From contig QANZ01000295.1 in assembly GCA_003254925.1 (NCBI GenBank), forward strand, positions 93,937 to 157,936: DNA of 64,000 nucleotides, read 5' to 3'. Positions 13,299 to 25,019 of this stretch are shown piece by piece. The DNA is from Chamaecrista fasciculata (taxonomy: Eukaryota; Streptophyta; Magnoliopsida; Fabales; Fabaceae). The translations under genes and the position numbers were made by a program. Below the pieces are notes generated by a model. That model did no database searches and was not told the DNA's origin. It saw only the letters and a list, made by a program, of their open reading frames with translations. Every line of letters begins with the position of its first letter. Position 1 is the first letter of the stretch.

Positions 13299-13500
13299 CT
13301 TATGATTGTTCATATATTGAATGGGTTGATGGTCCTACATGCCGACGTGGTCATAAAGTTGCTCAAAAGGTTCAAGAAAAGAAAATTAAAAGCTTGAACA
13401 TGAGATTAGAGTTGAAGGCAATGTAAACTATAATGAAGTTGAGGGAAGTAGTGAACAAGTACAAAAAGAGGGAGAGTACTGTTGTTACTCAATTATTTTG
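13299..13500 (+). pseudogene. GRF-type zinc-finger gene remnant, second exon only
   Basis: After TTTACAG, the frame reads a cysteine-containing end of a GRF finger (DCS-I-EWVDGPTCxxG) and then a Lys/Glu-rich helix (VAQKVQEK, later VKLREVVNKYKK-like after a frame change). The first exon, with the CxCG...GRxFxxCPxY core, is missing compared with the copies near 28087 and 40906. Non-functional. Confidence 0.45.
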
Positions 13501-13844
13501 AATGTTGTTTATGTTGATTATTGTGTATAATCTTTGTAATGCAATGTATGACAGATATGGTCACTTTTTGCCTTAAGAAATTAATCTAAACAATGACTTT
13601 TGTAGTGAAAAAATTTGTCGATTTTTTTGTGTTTGATGTTGCTACAAGACCGATGGACCAAACTGTGAAAAGTTGACTATGAACAAAATGACTATTATAA
13701 ATGAAGAAACTTTGAAAGAAAAAGAAAGAAATTGAATACCTTTCATGTACATCCATAAAGTCATTAACATTCATAAAGTTTCACAATCAAATTCAGCATA
13801 GTAATAAACCTCCATAAAGTCATCAACATATATAGTGTCACAGC

Positions 13845-14731
13845 CATGGTTGTCAAAATCGCTTTTTTAAGCAGACACGGAGAAGGGGGGGGGGTGAACT
13901 CGTAACGTAAAATCGTATAGTAAAATTGTAAGAGTTCACATAAATATAAAAAATTATATATAAAAATATATTACATTTTTTTCCTAAATTTTAATCACAA
14001 TACTTGGCTATGTAGAATTAACAAGATAATATTGAGACTAAACTGAAAGAAATTTATTATTTAAGGACTTAAACACAACTCTCTCTTTATAGTTTATACC
14101 ATTTCCCTTTATAATTATTTCCTCATTCACATCATCCTCTTTCCTACAAATTATAATGATTGTAATTATAAAAAGTTAAAGATTAAAGTATTTTATATTA
14201 GGGGAAAAATCAAATTAATTTAAATTGAAAAAGTCAAAAAATTAATAAATGTTCAACTACTATTTGCATCATCAAAAACCCTAATACACCACCCCTTATT
14301 CACTTGAACGGCGCCTCTCATCTCACCAGTCACTATATTGCACTTCTCACCTCACCATAATGATGCGTGCTTCTTCTTCTTCTTCTTCTTCTTCATCTTC
14401 TTCTTCTTCTTCTATATTCTAGTACAAAAAAATCTTTAACTCTTCACTTTTTCAACTCTTCAACTCTTCTCAATTTCTCATCTCTTCCTTGAACTCACTT
14501 TTTCATAGAGTATTATTAAGTTTTTCATTTTTCCATTCAAAATTGGACCAGAGTAGCAAACTCACTTAACTCGGTCCTAACTCGCGTTTTTAACCGAGTT
14601 AGTCCGAGTTTAACTGATTCTACCAGAGTTTATGCAATTTCCGAGTCAGGATGAGACGTGGCCAGGTTTAACTATGTGAAAACGTAAACATGTGCATTTC
14701 TACGAGTTAAAACGCGAGTTTGACAACCATG
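13845..14731. mobile_element. Inverted-repeat element, 8-bp TSD
   Basis: 887 bp with ends CATGGTTGTCAAAATCGC and GCGAGTTTGACAACCATG, flanked by exact GTCACAGC (13837-13844 and 14732-14739). The next C also matches, so 9 bp is possible. An 8-bp duplication favours hAT, 9 bp Mutator. The interior has a G8-10 tract near 13886 and a (TTC)n microsatellite at 14364-14412. No transposase. The sites in other units read through without it. Confidence 0.75.
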
Positions 14732-16027
14732 GTCACAGCCGAATTGCAACACCAATTGAACTCTAACTAAATGACCCATAGTATGATCTAAATTACATTA
14801 AAACTATGAAAACAACACATTATTAATGGTTGTTGTGGAAAATTATTGTGTTTTCACTTCAATTACTATAATAGTTACAAGAATTACAGTTACACATTAT
14901 TATTGCAATATGAACTGGGATTTTTTAACTTAGGTCCATTAGAGTAAGATTTCGTAGGACATCCCTTGTCATTTTACTACAATAACAAATAATATAGAAA
15001 AAAAAACACATGAGCAAGTTTACAAAACTAGAATTATGCATAGAAGCACAATTGGGATTGTAGTAATAATGATCAACATAAGAGCTTTAACTTAAATGCA
15101 TATGCGACTAAAAGAAAAACAAAGCAAGGATCATTGTTAGGAATATTTGAAAGAATTAAAAACAAAATTTAGCACTAGCATCTCCAAATTTCCGTGCAAC
15201 CATTAAAACTCTTGTTTTTCTCAACAACAAAGTAGGAAAGAACAAAAAAACAATGAAAAATTACTATTACAACCATATATTTCTAAGTAAAATAAGACGT
15301 GTTTGATTTCCTTCTTCACTCGCTATTAGCGATTGCACATCGACACAAGTGAAGAACGATAAGATGTGGTAAACCTCTTTGCAATTAAATGTGACATTTT
15401 TGTAGTTTGAGGTATTAGCATAGTGAAGTATGAATACGAGTTTACAATGGCAAAACCTTTAGGTATGAATAAAAAGTTTGCATAAAAAATGAAAGTTAGG
15501 GTTTGATTGTCATTTTCTAAAAAAAAATAGAGTTAGGATTAGAAACACCTGACTTATCGAAAGAGACATTGCACACCTAACAACTTGGGAAAAGAATGTG
15601 CCAATAAACAACATACAAGATGGAGTTTTTTTTAGAAGGAAGCTGCTGCAAGTAGGAGAATTGACAATAAAGATTTAGGATAAGGGATAAAAAAATTGAG
15701 AGTTGAAGTGTGAAAACGAAACACAAAACTGGGGAGTTGGGCTTTTCAAAATTTTACAGGATGCTTCATTTTTTTGTGATGGAACAAATTAGTCACTAAA
15801 TTCCATCACAAAATGAGGCAAATTTTGTGACAAAATTCAGATAGACTTATGGGGGATTTGTGATGAAAAAAATTCTATCACAAAGTTGTGTTTTCTTGAA
15901 GTAGAAAGTAATCAACTTGTACCGTACCAATAATAAATTTTTTTCTTTTATATAAAGAATTATAATTGAGGCCCTAAAAAAAGTAAAAACAAAATCTTTT
16001 CGACATTACTAAAATGAATTTCATTTG

Positions 16028-16142
16028 CAGGGAGATGATCCGGCTAAGGAACAAATCTAACCCAATCTTAGAGAAGCTATGGCACCTGATAAAAAAATTC
16101 AAGCAATCGCGGAACCTTTCAAAAGCATGGGAACAAGTATAA
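16028..16142 (+). pseudogene. Conserved exon-like block, unknown product
   Basis: After a good acceptor (TTTCATTTGCAG) one frame stays open to a TAA: residues EMIRLRNKSNPILEKLWHL, then a stretch ending NLSKAWEQV-stop. Copies at about 10698, 30095, 44697 and 56052 share the acceptor and most residues but carry stops or frame changes. It may be a last exon of a transposon gene. I do not recognise the family. Confidence 0.35.
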
Positions 16143-17655
16143 AGACTAGATAATTTACCCATCATCATCTCTATCTCATCTTACCATATCTTTTCTATTT
16201 TTGTTTGTTAGTCTTATATATATATACACACAATGGTATTTAAATTTTATTTTAAAATTTAAACTTATAAAATTAACTAAAATCTCACTTTGATCTTTCA
16301 CTTGTTCATTTTTTCAGCTAATCCCTTTTAAATTTTTCTTCTCAATTTTTTTTTTCTGTTAATAATATTGTTACTCCATTTAGTTTTTAACTTAATTGAT
16401 TGTGTGATAAAGTTAATTGAATGTGTAATCTTTTAAAATAATAACAAGACATGTTGATTGTCAAAATGATACTTTTTTTTTTATTAAATTTAGTCAATAA
16501 AAAATTATAGAAAAACTCATCAAAGCAAATTTAAATGTTAACAAAATTCATTGCACAACTACATACATATATGTTAGGATTAATTTCATTAAAGAAATGG
16601 ATCTTTTCCATTATTAATTTGATTACGAATTCAAACATTAAAAATTTCACATATTACAAGAAATAAAATATTTTAATATGATTTAACAAATAGAAACAGT
16701 AAGTAGAATAAAAACACATATAGTCATACTCATAACAATAATATACATAAAGTTAAATGAACTATTATCGTTGTTTAGTTAAAAGTCGTTGATTAATAAA
16801 AAACTCATTGATTAACAAAAAGTCGTTAAATAGTAAGTTATTGATTAACAAAACCTCATTGTTTAGTTAAAATTCATTGATTAATAAGAAGTCGTTGTTT
16901 AGTTTAAATTTTATATATTAGTGGGTATGTATATCTTTCTCTTGTACTCGTGATACAACAAGTTATTCTTCACATTCTTTAAATAGATAATGAGATTTAG
17001 AAAACCTTTTGAAGATGAAGATGATTGAGAGGACCAAGATGTTTCATGGATGAGGCTTAAAGCCCACTTATCTATGTCTACCAAATAAATGGATAACCAA
17101 AGGTATATAAACATGTATCAATCAATATTTTATTCTTAGGATTAGATGCATATTTTAATGATATATGTATTCTGCTTGCTTGTTGGTATGGTATTTCTAT
17201 TTAGACAACATTGATAAAGTTAACGAATCACTAGTAGTACAATATTTATCTGTAACAACAAAAAGATACTTTATATTTTATTATGTACTATGTTCACCCC
17301 CTATATTTTTTTACTTGAATTCTCTAAATCAACAAACTTTACCAAGGTAGTCTCTACAAATTATTGTTTAATCTTTAGTCCTTGTCACAATCACACATCA
17401 ATAAGAAGAGAGTAGTGACGATAAATATTGGTTTTTCTAAATTACTACAACCAAGAAAATTTTACGATTTGTTTGATCTTATGTGGATTAAATTTAATTC
17501 GGCGTTCTTTTATATATATATATATTTTACTTCATTGTTTCGTGCTAAGAAGTTCAATTATATTTTTTTACATTGTTTTTTTTCTTAAATTTGGAAGATT
17601 GGGATTTATATTTTTCCGTTCTTAGAAAAAATATTATTTTTCACTTAAAAAAACT

Positions 17656-18158
17656 TGTTGGATTTTGTGGGTCAAATATCCACCCATGTGGGAGTCCAAT
17701 TGGGTTATGTGTTGATCCATTGGAATGTGGACTCTTTTACATAAGTCTCACATCAGATAGTTTAGCTTTCAGACCTCTCCCATTTTCTTATAAATAGGAG
17801 TGATTCCCCATCATTCAAGTTGTTGGTTGATTCCATGAGTTGGAGAGGGTGTTCTCATATTGAGAGAACCCACATAGTGATATTTTCTCTCTCTTAGAGT
17901 TGTTCTTCTGCGATTAGTCGTGGAAATATGGCTCTACCTCTAGTAGGTAGAGTCTCATCGCATGGTGGAGTTGGTGATGAGGAGATCAACGTTTGGAGAT
18001 CAGTCTTGGTAGAGTAGAGACACTAGCAAGATCTAGAATATTAGCGATGACGTCCAGGTTAGTATGTTCTGCAATGTGTTTTTAATACTTCCCTGGATTT
18101 ATAATTGTTGTTCAGGTTTCAGTCTTCGGATCGGGTCTTGGGGATCCAAAATCCTTCA
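17656..18158 (+). repeat. 5' LTR of Copia-type element
   Basis: 503 bp, starting TGTTGGATTTTGTGGG and ending ATCCTTCA. It is followed after one base by a methionine-initiator primer site. It has a TATAAATA box at 17789-17796 and a CTCTACCT/AGGTAGAG hairpin at about 17932-17952 in the likely R/leader region. A partial relative lies at 27435-27677 and a nearly full one at 36880-37374, both visibly diverged. Confidence 0.88.
17789..17796 (+). promoter_or_regulatory. LTR TATA box
   Basis: TATAAATA followed by GGAG, the core promoter of the LTR. It is conserved at 27569-27576 and 37013-37020 in the two other LTR copies. Confidence 0.65.
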
Positions 18159-18159
18159 T

Positions 18160-18171
18160 TGGTATCAGAGC
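18160..18171 (+). other. Primer-binding site (initiator tRNA-Met)
   Basis: TGGTATCAGAGC, the complement of the 3' end of plant initiator tRNA-Met including CCA. It lies one base after the 5' LTR and is typical of Copia elements. This fixes the LTR boundary and the plus orientation. Confidence 0.92.
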
Positions 18172-20880
18172 CTGGTTATACTAGTTCTCTATTCTTCAGG
18201 AATTTTTGGTTCCAAAATGTTGTAGGGATATAGTTATCCCTTTCCCAAAATTTGTTATTGGTATTTATGTAAATATATGAGTTATTTATGTATAGTTGTT
18301 CTCCATTCCCTAAAGCATTTTAGAGATAAATGATATATAAACGGTATATTATCATGTGTATCTAAAGAAGATAATCATGATTTTGTATTTATTTAAAACT
18401 TCGGAACATGTGTGGGTTCCTCATGATAGTATTCATGTTCTTGATCTGAACTTAGGAATATGCTTAGGTTCCCCAATTTTAGTATTTGTTGTTATCTCTA
18501 GTTTAATTTTTATGATAGGTCAAAAGTTTTAAAGATTGTGTTTAAGTATCTTTTAAATTAGATATTGTCAAATCTTTTTGAATTTGAAATTTAAATTTTT
18601 TTAAAAATTTTTTTAGATTCAAATTTGATTTGAACTTAAACTTAAAAGATTTTCCTAGATTCTCTAGAGATACTTTGACTCCGATATTAATTGTTATAAT
18701 AATTTGTTTATTAAATGATTAATATAAAATAAATTAAAGAAAAAAATTTGAGGGGACGGAAACTGTTCACTGACAGCGGCCGGAGCCGCTACAAACGGTG
18801 ATTGGCCAGCAAACCATGGCGGCAAGCGACGTCGTGGAACACTGTGAGCGGTGGTCAACTGGCAGTTGTCGACTCTTTGAACCACCGTGGGAGGTGGCTG
18901 GCGGGCAGTAACACAGCGGCCGATGCCGTCGTGAACAACGATGAGCGGTGGGCCTCCGGTGGTGTCCTGGCGAACGGAACCGCCGCTTATGGTCGCCAAT
19001 AGTCGGAGGTCTGGTGATTGTCGCTGCCGTGAGTGGTGTGGGCGGCAGCTGTTCACCGAAGCTGACCGGTGGCCGACGGAGAAGTTTCTGCTGTTGACCG
19101 ACAGTACTGGTCAACATTTGATCGTTGACTTGGTCAATGGTCAACGTTGAAAGTTGGCTTTCGGGTGAATTTTCGTCGGGCGTAACTTCTCTGTTTTAGC
19201 TCCATTTTCGACGATCTTTGAGTCGATCTTCTTGTTTATGTGAGAAGAATCCAAATATGAGGAGAAACTAGGGAAAATTAGAGTCTAAGGAGAGGCATAA
19301 GGCTATCTCTCGACTCACTCACATACACAACGGGAGAAGATTTAAATGGTATACGACCGTTTGAATCAGATTAAGTGTTTCACCTGAGTAGGAGTTGGGG
19401 GTAGTTTATGACAGATTTGTAACCTCAAAGCTACATGCTTATCCATGTCAAATTTTTAATGGTATGTGACTATTCAAATGGTTGTAAGAGTTGTAATCAA
19501 TTGAGAGTTCATGGTCAAGCATGTGGTAGACTCCGAAGTCCATCTTGAACGCTTACCTAGTGGGAGTCCAAGATGGATTTTGAATAGTATGTGACTATTA
19601 TGTGAAAATTGACGAGTCATGCATAGAAAGGTGTAAATATATTAGTTCTCTATATGATGAAGGTGGTTGACCCCACTTCTTGAATGCAGAGACTGTCTAT
19701 ATTTACTCGTCTGACATTGATTACAATTTTCAATAATCGTGAGTTGTGTAATAGAGAACTGTGTAGATGTTAGCGTTTAGGATTGATTGATAGTGAAACT
19801 ACAAAACCCGTAGTGTGAATCTCCATTAGGGAGAGAAACAAAATAGTGTAGTGGGATTAGTTATGACATTTAGGAAAGTACAATTCCTATTAAGAGAAGA
19901 TATTGGAAATCTTGGGGTATGTCATAAAATAGCCTGATGGTAATGATCGGAATATGTTATCTTGCAGTACCTTTGAATGATATTGTGTGTCAATTCAAAT
20001 GCCATACCACCTCAAAGGGGAAGTATATCACATTAGAGAGATTGGTTTGGTAACACTGAGGCAACTTACAATCAAGTTTGATGTCTCTAAGATGTGCTCT
20101 GACAAGAGCATTGAGACACATCAAATGGAGAAACAAGTAAGTTCAAACTATTACCATATCTCTTCACTCCTCTTAGGAGCGCGTGTAGGTTATTTCGATC
20201 TCCACTGATATCATCAAATTTCTTGAATTTGATGATATCAAACACTGCATGGTGCTGAAGGATTAGTGACATAAGGTTGCAAAATCCATCAAGCACGTAA
20301 CCTTTGTGGCTGATGCTTCTTAGAGCATTGGGCTCCAAGAATAAAGATAATAGGTCAAAGAGATGTGGTGTTATGAATAGAAAGGCTGAGGGTATAGTAA
20401 GTAGCCTTGGTTCAAAAGAGACACAAGTGAGGAAAGGAGGTTTTCACCAAGGTCAAATGGTGTTTGTGTCAAAAGGACATTACACGCAAAATAGTTTGCG
20501 GCAATTTTTCCTCTCACCCATGAGCATTGGTTCGTGGAGTTCCGCCCTTTGTCCAGTGGCAGTAGAAGTATCCTTGTGGGAACAAGCGTCAATAAAGTAA
20601 TGGGGTTAAACACCTACAAACACATTGCGAAGGGGCCACCTTTTATCTTTACATATGCTATATGTTCTAGATACTAAGCGAAAGTTGTTGCGTGCTATCT
20701 CTTCAAGAGAACTTAGGACTTAATGTGATATGCATGTTCATCGTGACTCTATAGTGCTAGTTTTTTTTTATTTTATGGCAATGGTTGTGTTGTGATACAC
20801 CTTGAATTACATTCACGTAGTTCAAGTAGTTGTTTTACTATGTCTTCTTTTGTGGTTGATATACATGTTTAGAACAGACG
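18172..20880 (+). mobile_element. Internal region of a coding-deficient Copia element
   Basis: Follows the primer site. No gag, protease, integrase or reverse-transcriptase motifs could be read in any frame, so it behaves like a large retrotransposon derivative. A GC-rich block at about 18770-19150 is open in several frames but looks like leader sequence: no domain, and both strands are open by composition. A 35-nt perfect hairpin lies at 20206-20240. Where it stops against the En/Spm piece (about 20880-21900) is not sharp. Confidence 0.6.
20206..20240. other. Perfect 15-bp inverted repeat (hairpin)
   Basis: TGATATCATCAAATT, a 5-base loop TCTTG, then the exact reverse complement. Each arm contains a GATATC. 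Unusually perfect compared with its decayed surroundings. Confidence 0.85.
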
Positions 20881-21905
20881 TGGAGGACGAGTGATATTGT
20901 AGAAAATGATATACATATTCAACAAAAAGTGATATTGTAGAAAAATTTAATAAACATCCAAAAAGGTCTTCAATATAATAGTACTTCAATAGGCTTCACA
21001 AAACCTTGCATCTTTTTTCACCCAAGTCCCTACTTAAAAAAGATGAACATTATTAGAAATTTAAAATTAATAAGAATGAAACATCTTGATTTGAAAAAAA
21101 ATTAGATAATTAAAGAAACTCACATGTTGTAGAATGTGTTGTAGAATGCTATGAGCAAAGTGAATAGTCAAGAACGAGAAATAACATTTGGCAATTCAAA
21201 TGCCTACCAAAAGAATTGGGCTCACCTCAAGGATCATTATTTTGGGTTTGTGACCACCTGAATTACTAGAGAATTGGAATATTTTAAGTTTAAAAACCAA
21301 TACAAAAAATTTGTACAAACTTTTCAAAAAAAAAAAACATTTGTACAAATAAATAACATCAAGCCCCATTCATGCTTCATCCTTCTCTCTCTTTAGTCTA
21401 AAAACTTTACCTTTCTCTGCCTACTTCATGATATTGATCTAAAACACTCAATTTTATGTTTTATTATTTCTTCAATCAGTACTTTTAAGACACTATTATA
21501 GAGAACCATATAATTATATAAAGGTATATACATAAAAATAATAATAAATAAAATAAAATAAAACAGAGAGGTCGCAGGTACCAATCATGAATCACAATAA
21601 TAGTCCCTCTCAGTGCTTATAAAGATGGATTCCACTAACTAAATTGACTTGTTGCTAAGATGCCAATGAGGTTATGTATACCAAACTGTATGTGCGTACA
21701 TATTGTATATCAGTGTTAATAATGAATCCAGTTCCTAATTGGGGAATTCAACATACCACAAAAAGAGTATTAAAGATGGTTCCCGTCCTTGACTATTAAC
21801 TTGACAAATTATTATGATGGGTTATAGTAAATTATCAAGTTCCTAATTTGTCAAGTTTTCAAAAAATTATATAATTATATAAAAGTGAAGTAAAATAAAA
21901 TAAAA

Positions 21906-24476
21906 TACCTTATCCAGATTTGAAGCATGTGTTGTAGAATGCTCATTAAATTGTCCCCCAACATTTTGTGCATTATTAGCTTCACTTGGAAAGGACCTGA
22001 AAAAAGCATCTAAATTGTCCATGTTCATCCCAGGATTATTTTGTTGCATCCAAACTTTTATGAAAGATTGCATTTCAGACATTTGTCGTTTCATATCTTC
22101 CATCTCACTTTTCAAAGAACTCGTCTCCTTATCATGTTCTTGCTTCATAGAATTAATAATTTGTTGTTGCTTTTCCTTTTGCTTTAAAGCAATTGGTGTT
22201 ACATTTCTACCATAGCAACGAACTCTACCAGCTTTTTCCTTCCCAATCACTTCTTTAAAGGCTTCAGTATGATTTTGCTCAGGGTTTTGGGTCAAATGAT
22301 CTTGAAGTTGTGACTGTCCAAAAAAAAGAAATAGACTTAGAACTTATCCGAAAGATAATGAACTAAAAATATATTAATTATTTTTATGATTCATTCTGTT
22401 GAAATTTAAATGTAGAATACATAAGACAAGTAAATGATAGAAAAACAAACCAGGGACAATCTCAAAAGCAAGGGCAAGCTGATGTTTGATCTAAAAGAAA
22501 ATGTAATTTTATAAAATGAGCAAGAAGCAGTGTAAAAAAAATAGCAAAATCTGCATGTCACTATGTTACTAAGTTACTAATAATAATACTAAAACTGAAC
22601 GCCCTCTGCAGAATGCATGCTTCAGCCATAGAAAATTCTAATGCTTCAGCCATAGAAAATTCTAAAGCTATATATGAACATTTGCAGCTTGCATTATTTG
22701 GAACCAAACTCAATTACCCATTATTCCTGACTACTCAAGTTTTGAATTTTCCAAGTTGCAGTTTCTTTCAATAGACTGTAACCAAGGGTACATTGAGAGA
22801 AGAGATAGTACAGTAGAAAGAACCAAAGAACATAACACAAGATTCACATTTTATATGAAGCAAATAGTTCTTTCAAATATCAACTTACTATCACTTCTTG
22901 TGTCTCAAGATCCACTTGCTTGCCTTTATCACTTTGACGTGTTTCAATAAACACTTCTAATTGGGTAGGCTGTTCACCTGTCTTTTTCATCTACAATAAA
23001 TAAGAGTGTTAAAATTGAAGTAAATAACTTCATATATAAATACATCATATATGAAAACATAGCAAGCAAACAATTTTGGTTGTATATATGCTACATGAAA
23101 TAAGAAATTAAAACTAGATGCAAGTACTAATTTTTGAAAGATGTTACCATTCTTTGACGAACAAGAGCAAAACTTGTAGGCCCCTTTCGATGCCTCCACT
23201 TCTGTGTAGCCCTATTTTTCTTGTTTATTTTACTAATTTTCTACAGTCAACAAATATATATTTATGTTTATATATATCAATTAATAAAAAGAACATATTT
23301 ATATGATATATTTAATCAATATATAAATATATACTTGTCTTACATTCACATTTTCATTGCTCCAATATAAACACAACTGATGTAAGATGATGCTTGAGCC
23401 TTTCAGTCATGTTAGCAAACTTTTCAAAGTTACATTTCTTAATTCTCCATTTATATCGTCTCCAAGCATCTTGAATGGTAGGCTCTACCCACTTCCTCCC
23501 TTCATCTGGCACATTGAATTTTGCCTATAACATGAAACTCATGGAATGTAAATCAGTAAAATAAGTTGCATAGTTTTGTAAATGTACGAAGGAATAGAAC
23601 TTAGGAAAATTTAATTAATCAATACTTACATTGATATATTTCCACATATGCTCTTTAAGGTCACTGGGCATAGCCTTCCAACTAGTGTAAGTAAAGGGAC
23701 AAAATGTTGAATTTCTAGCCATTGTACCCAAGAAAAAACTCAAATCCATCACTGTTTTCTCACTAGGCCCTATTGGTTGTCCATCATCATTTAAGGTTAT
23801 TTCTTCTCGCTCTTCAATTGATCTAGCATAAATACTCTTGCATGATGTTTGCCCTCTAGTTGTTTTCTTAGTTTTCCCTATATCAAATCCATTTCATAGT
23901 ATAAGACAAAGTAGATATATGGTAGGTTTGGAAACATAATTTTTGTAAATTAAATTTGAAAATTCAAATGATATTACCTTTTGTCATGTCACCATTATTT
24001 TCTTCCTCAACTCCATTACGATGGTTGTTGTCATCTTCATTTTGTTCAATTTCATTTTCTTCAACTTCTTCATTCATTATAATTTCTTCAATGTCACTTG
24101 CAACATTACCAAGAAATTCATCCATTGGTAATGGTGGACACATTGGCTTTCTTTTCAACTTCTTAGACACATGTGGTGCTTCACTACTATATTGAACTTC
24201 AGGCACATTTTGAATGAGTTTCTTCATAGTGTCAACCTTATCCTGTTGTCTTTGATGAGACCCACCTTTTGCCTCTTTTGATTTGCTCTCCAATCTTGCT
24301 TTCATATTCTGAATTTTTTCAAGTTTAACTTTCTTGAATTTTTTAAGCAAATCAGTGCTTGATTTAGATTGGAGATCAAAATTGAAACCATTTCTAATGC
24401 TAGGATCTTCAGCTTTTTTGGCACAAGCCAACGCTTTTTCTTTAGAAGTTTCTCCCTTCTTCATTTTCATGTCCAT
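21906..24476 (-). pseudogene. Plant transposase Ptta/En/Spm (Transposase_24, TNP1-like)
   Basis: Multi-exon remnant. Exon 1 (24476-23978, donor AAAG|GTAATA) is Lys/Glu-rich and then strongly acidic. Exon 2 (23878-23630, donor AAT|GTAAGT) has the family pattern RGQT...NDDGQPIGP...FLGTMARN...FTYTSW...MWKYIN. Exon 3 (from 23524) reads AKFNVPDEGRKW...AWRRYKWRIKK. Further exon pieces lie near 23245-23150 (NKKNRATQKWRHRKGPTSFA), 22990-22885 (TQLEVFIETRQSDKGKQVD) and 22316-21906 (EAFKEVIGKEKAGRVRCYGR plus a coiled coil). In exon 3 near 23390 the conserved CLYWSNENVN is in a different frame from the preceding residues. That one-base shift makes this a pseudogene. In intact elements the partner protein binds element ends. 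Confidence 0.8.
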
Positions 24477-25019
24477 TGCTCAAAACTGAAATGGTAAAGA
24501 TAAATGTTAAACAAATATATATAATTGATGCTTCAGCCATGGAAATTGAAAGAAAGAAAAAAGAAAGAAAGAAGAGAAACTAAAGAATGAGATATATGAA
24601 ATTAACTTACAGAAATTGAAAATAGGGAATGAAAGATTCCTGGGTACAATTTCTCTAAATTCTGAATTACTTTAGTACTACCAAGTACTAACCAACCTAT
24701 CCTCCATGTGGTCTTTCCTATTAAAATTATATTAATCTCAATTCTATGTATATAGATAGAGATATAAAAGTGACAAACAGCACAACAAGCATAAGCGATA
24801 GTTTCAAAAATTGAAAAGAAAAAGGAAATTAAAGCATGGATTAATTAATTAATATGGTAATATAAAGGAGATGCTGCAGCAAGTAACTAAAATGATGACA
24901 ATGATGATATATATATATATATAGGTTGATTCATTGAGTCACGATCAACCACCAAGTTTACTTGCATCAATTACAATTACATTTCTGATCAGATGCAATG
25001 CAAATAAAAACAAAGAGTG

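Larger units (their letters stand above)
9699..15771 (+). repeat. Array unit A (~4 kb unit plus insertions)
   Basis: First recognisable copy of the repeated unit. Landmarks in order: CACTA-like subterminal block (9699-9862), exon-like block with a CAG acceptor near 10698, a TAAAAGTCGTTG minisatellite (11858-11998), an acidic exon-like block near 12080-12190, a truncated Mutator-type end near 13182, and the second exon of a GRF-finger remnant (13299-13500). Then comes a block leading into the next unit. Removing the elements at 11069-11495 and 13845-14731, the spacing from the 10700 landmark to its copy at 16030 is about 4.0 kb. The GRF finger exon itself is deleted here. Confidence 0.65.

Noticed and set aside
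18158..18175. Possible tRNA-Met fragment
   Set aside because: It is only the 12-nt primer-binding complement of the tRNA 3' end; no tRNA fold around it.
18694..19150. Overlapping Pro/Arg-rich ORFs on both strands
   Set aside because: GC-rich leader of the Copia-type element; open on both strands because stop codons are rare in GC-rich DNA. No gag-like motif.
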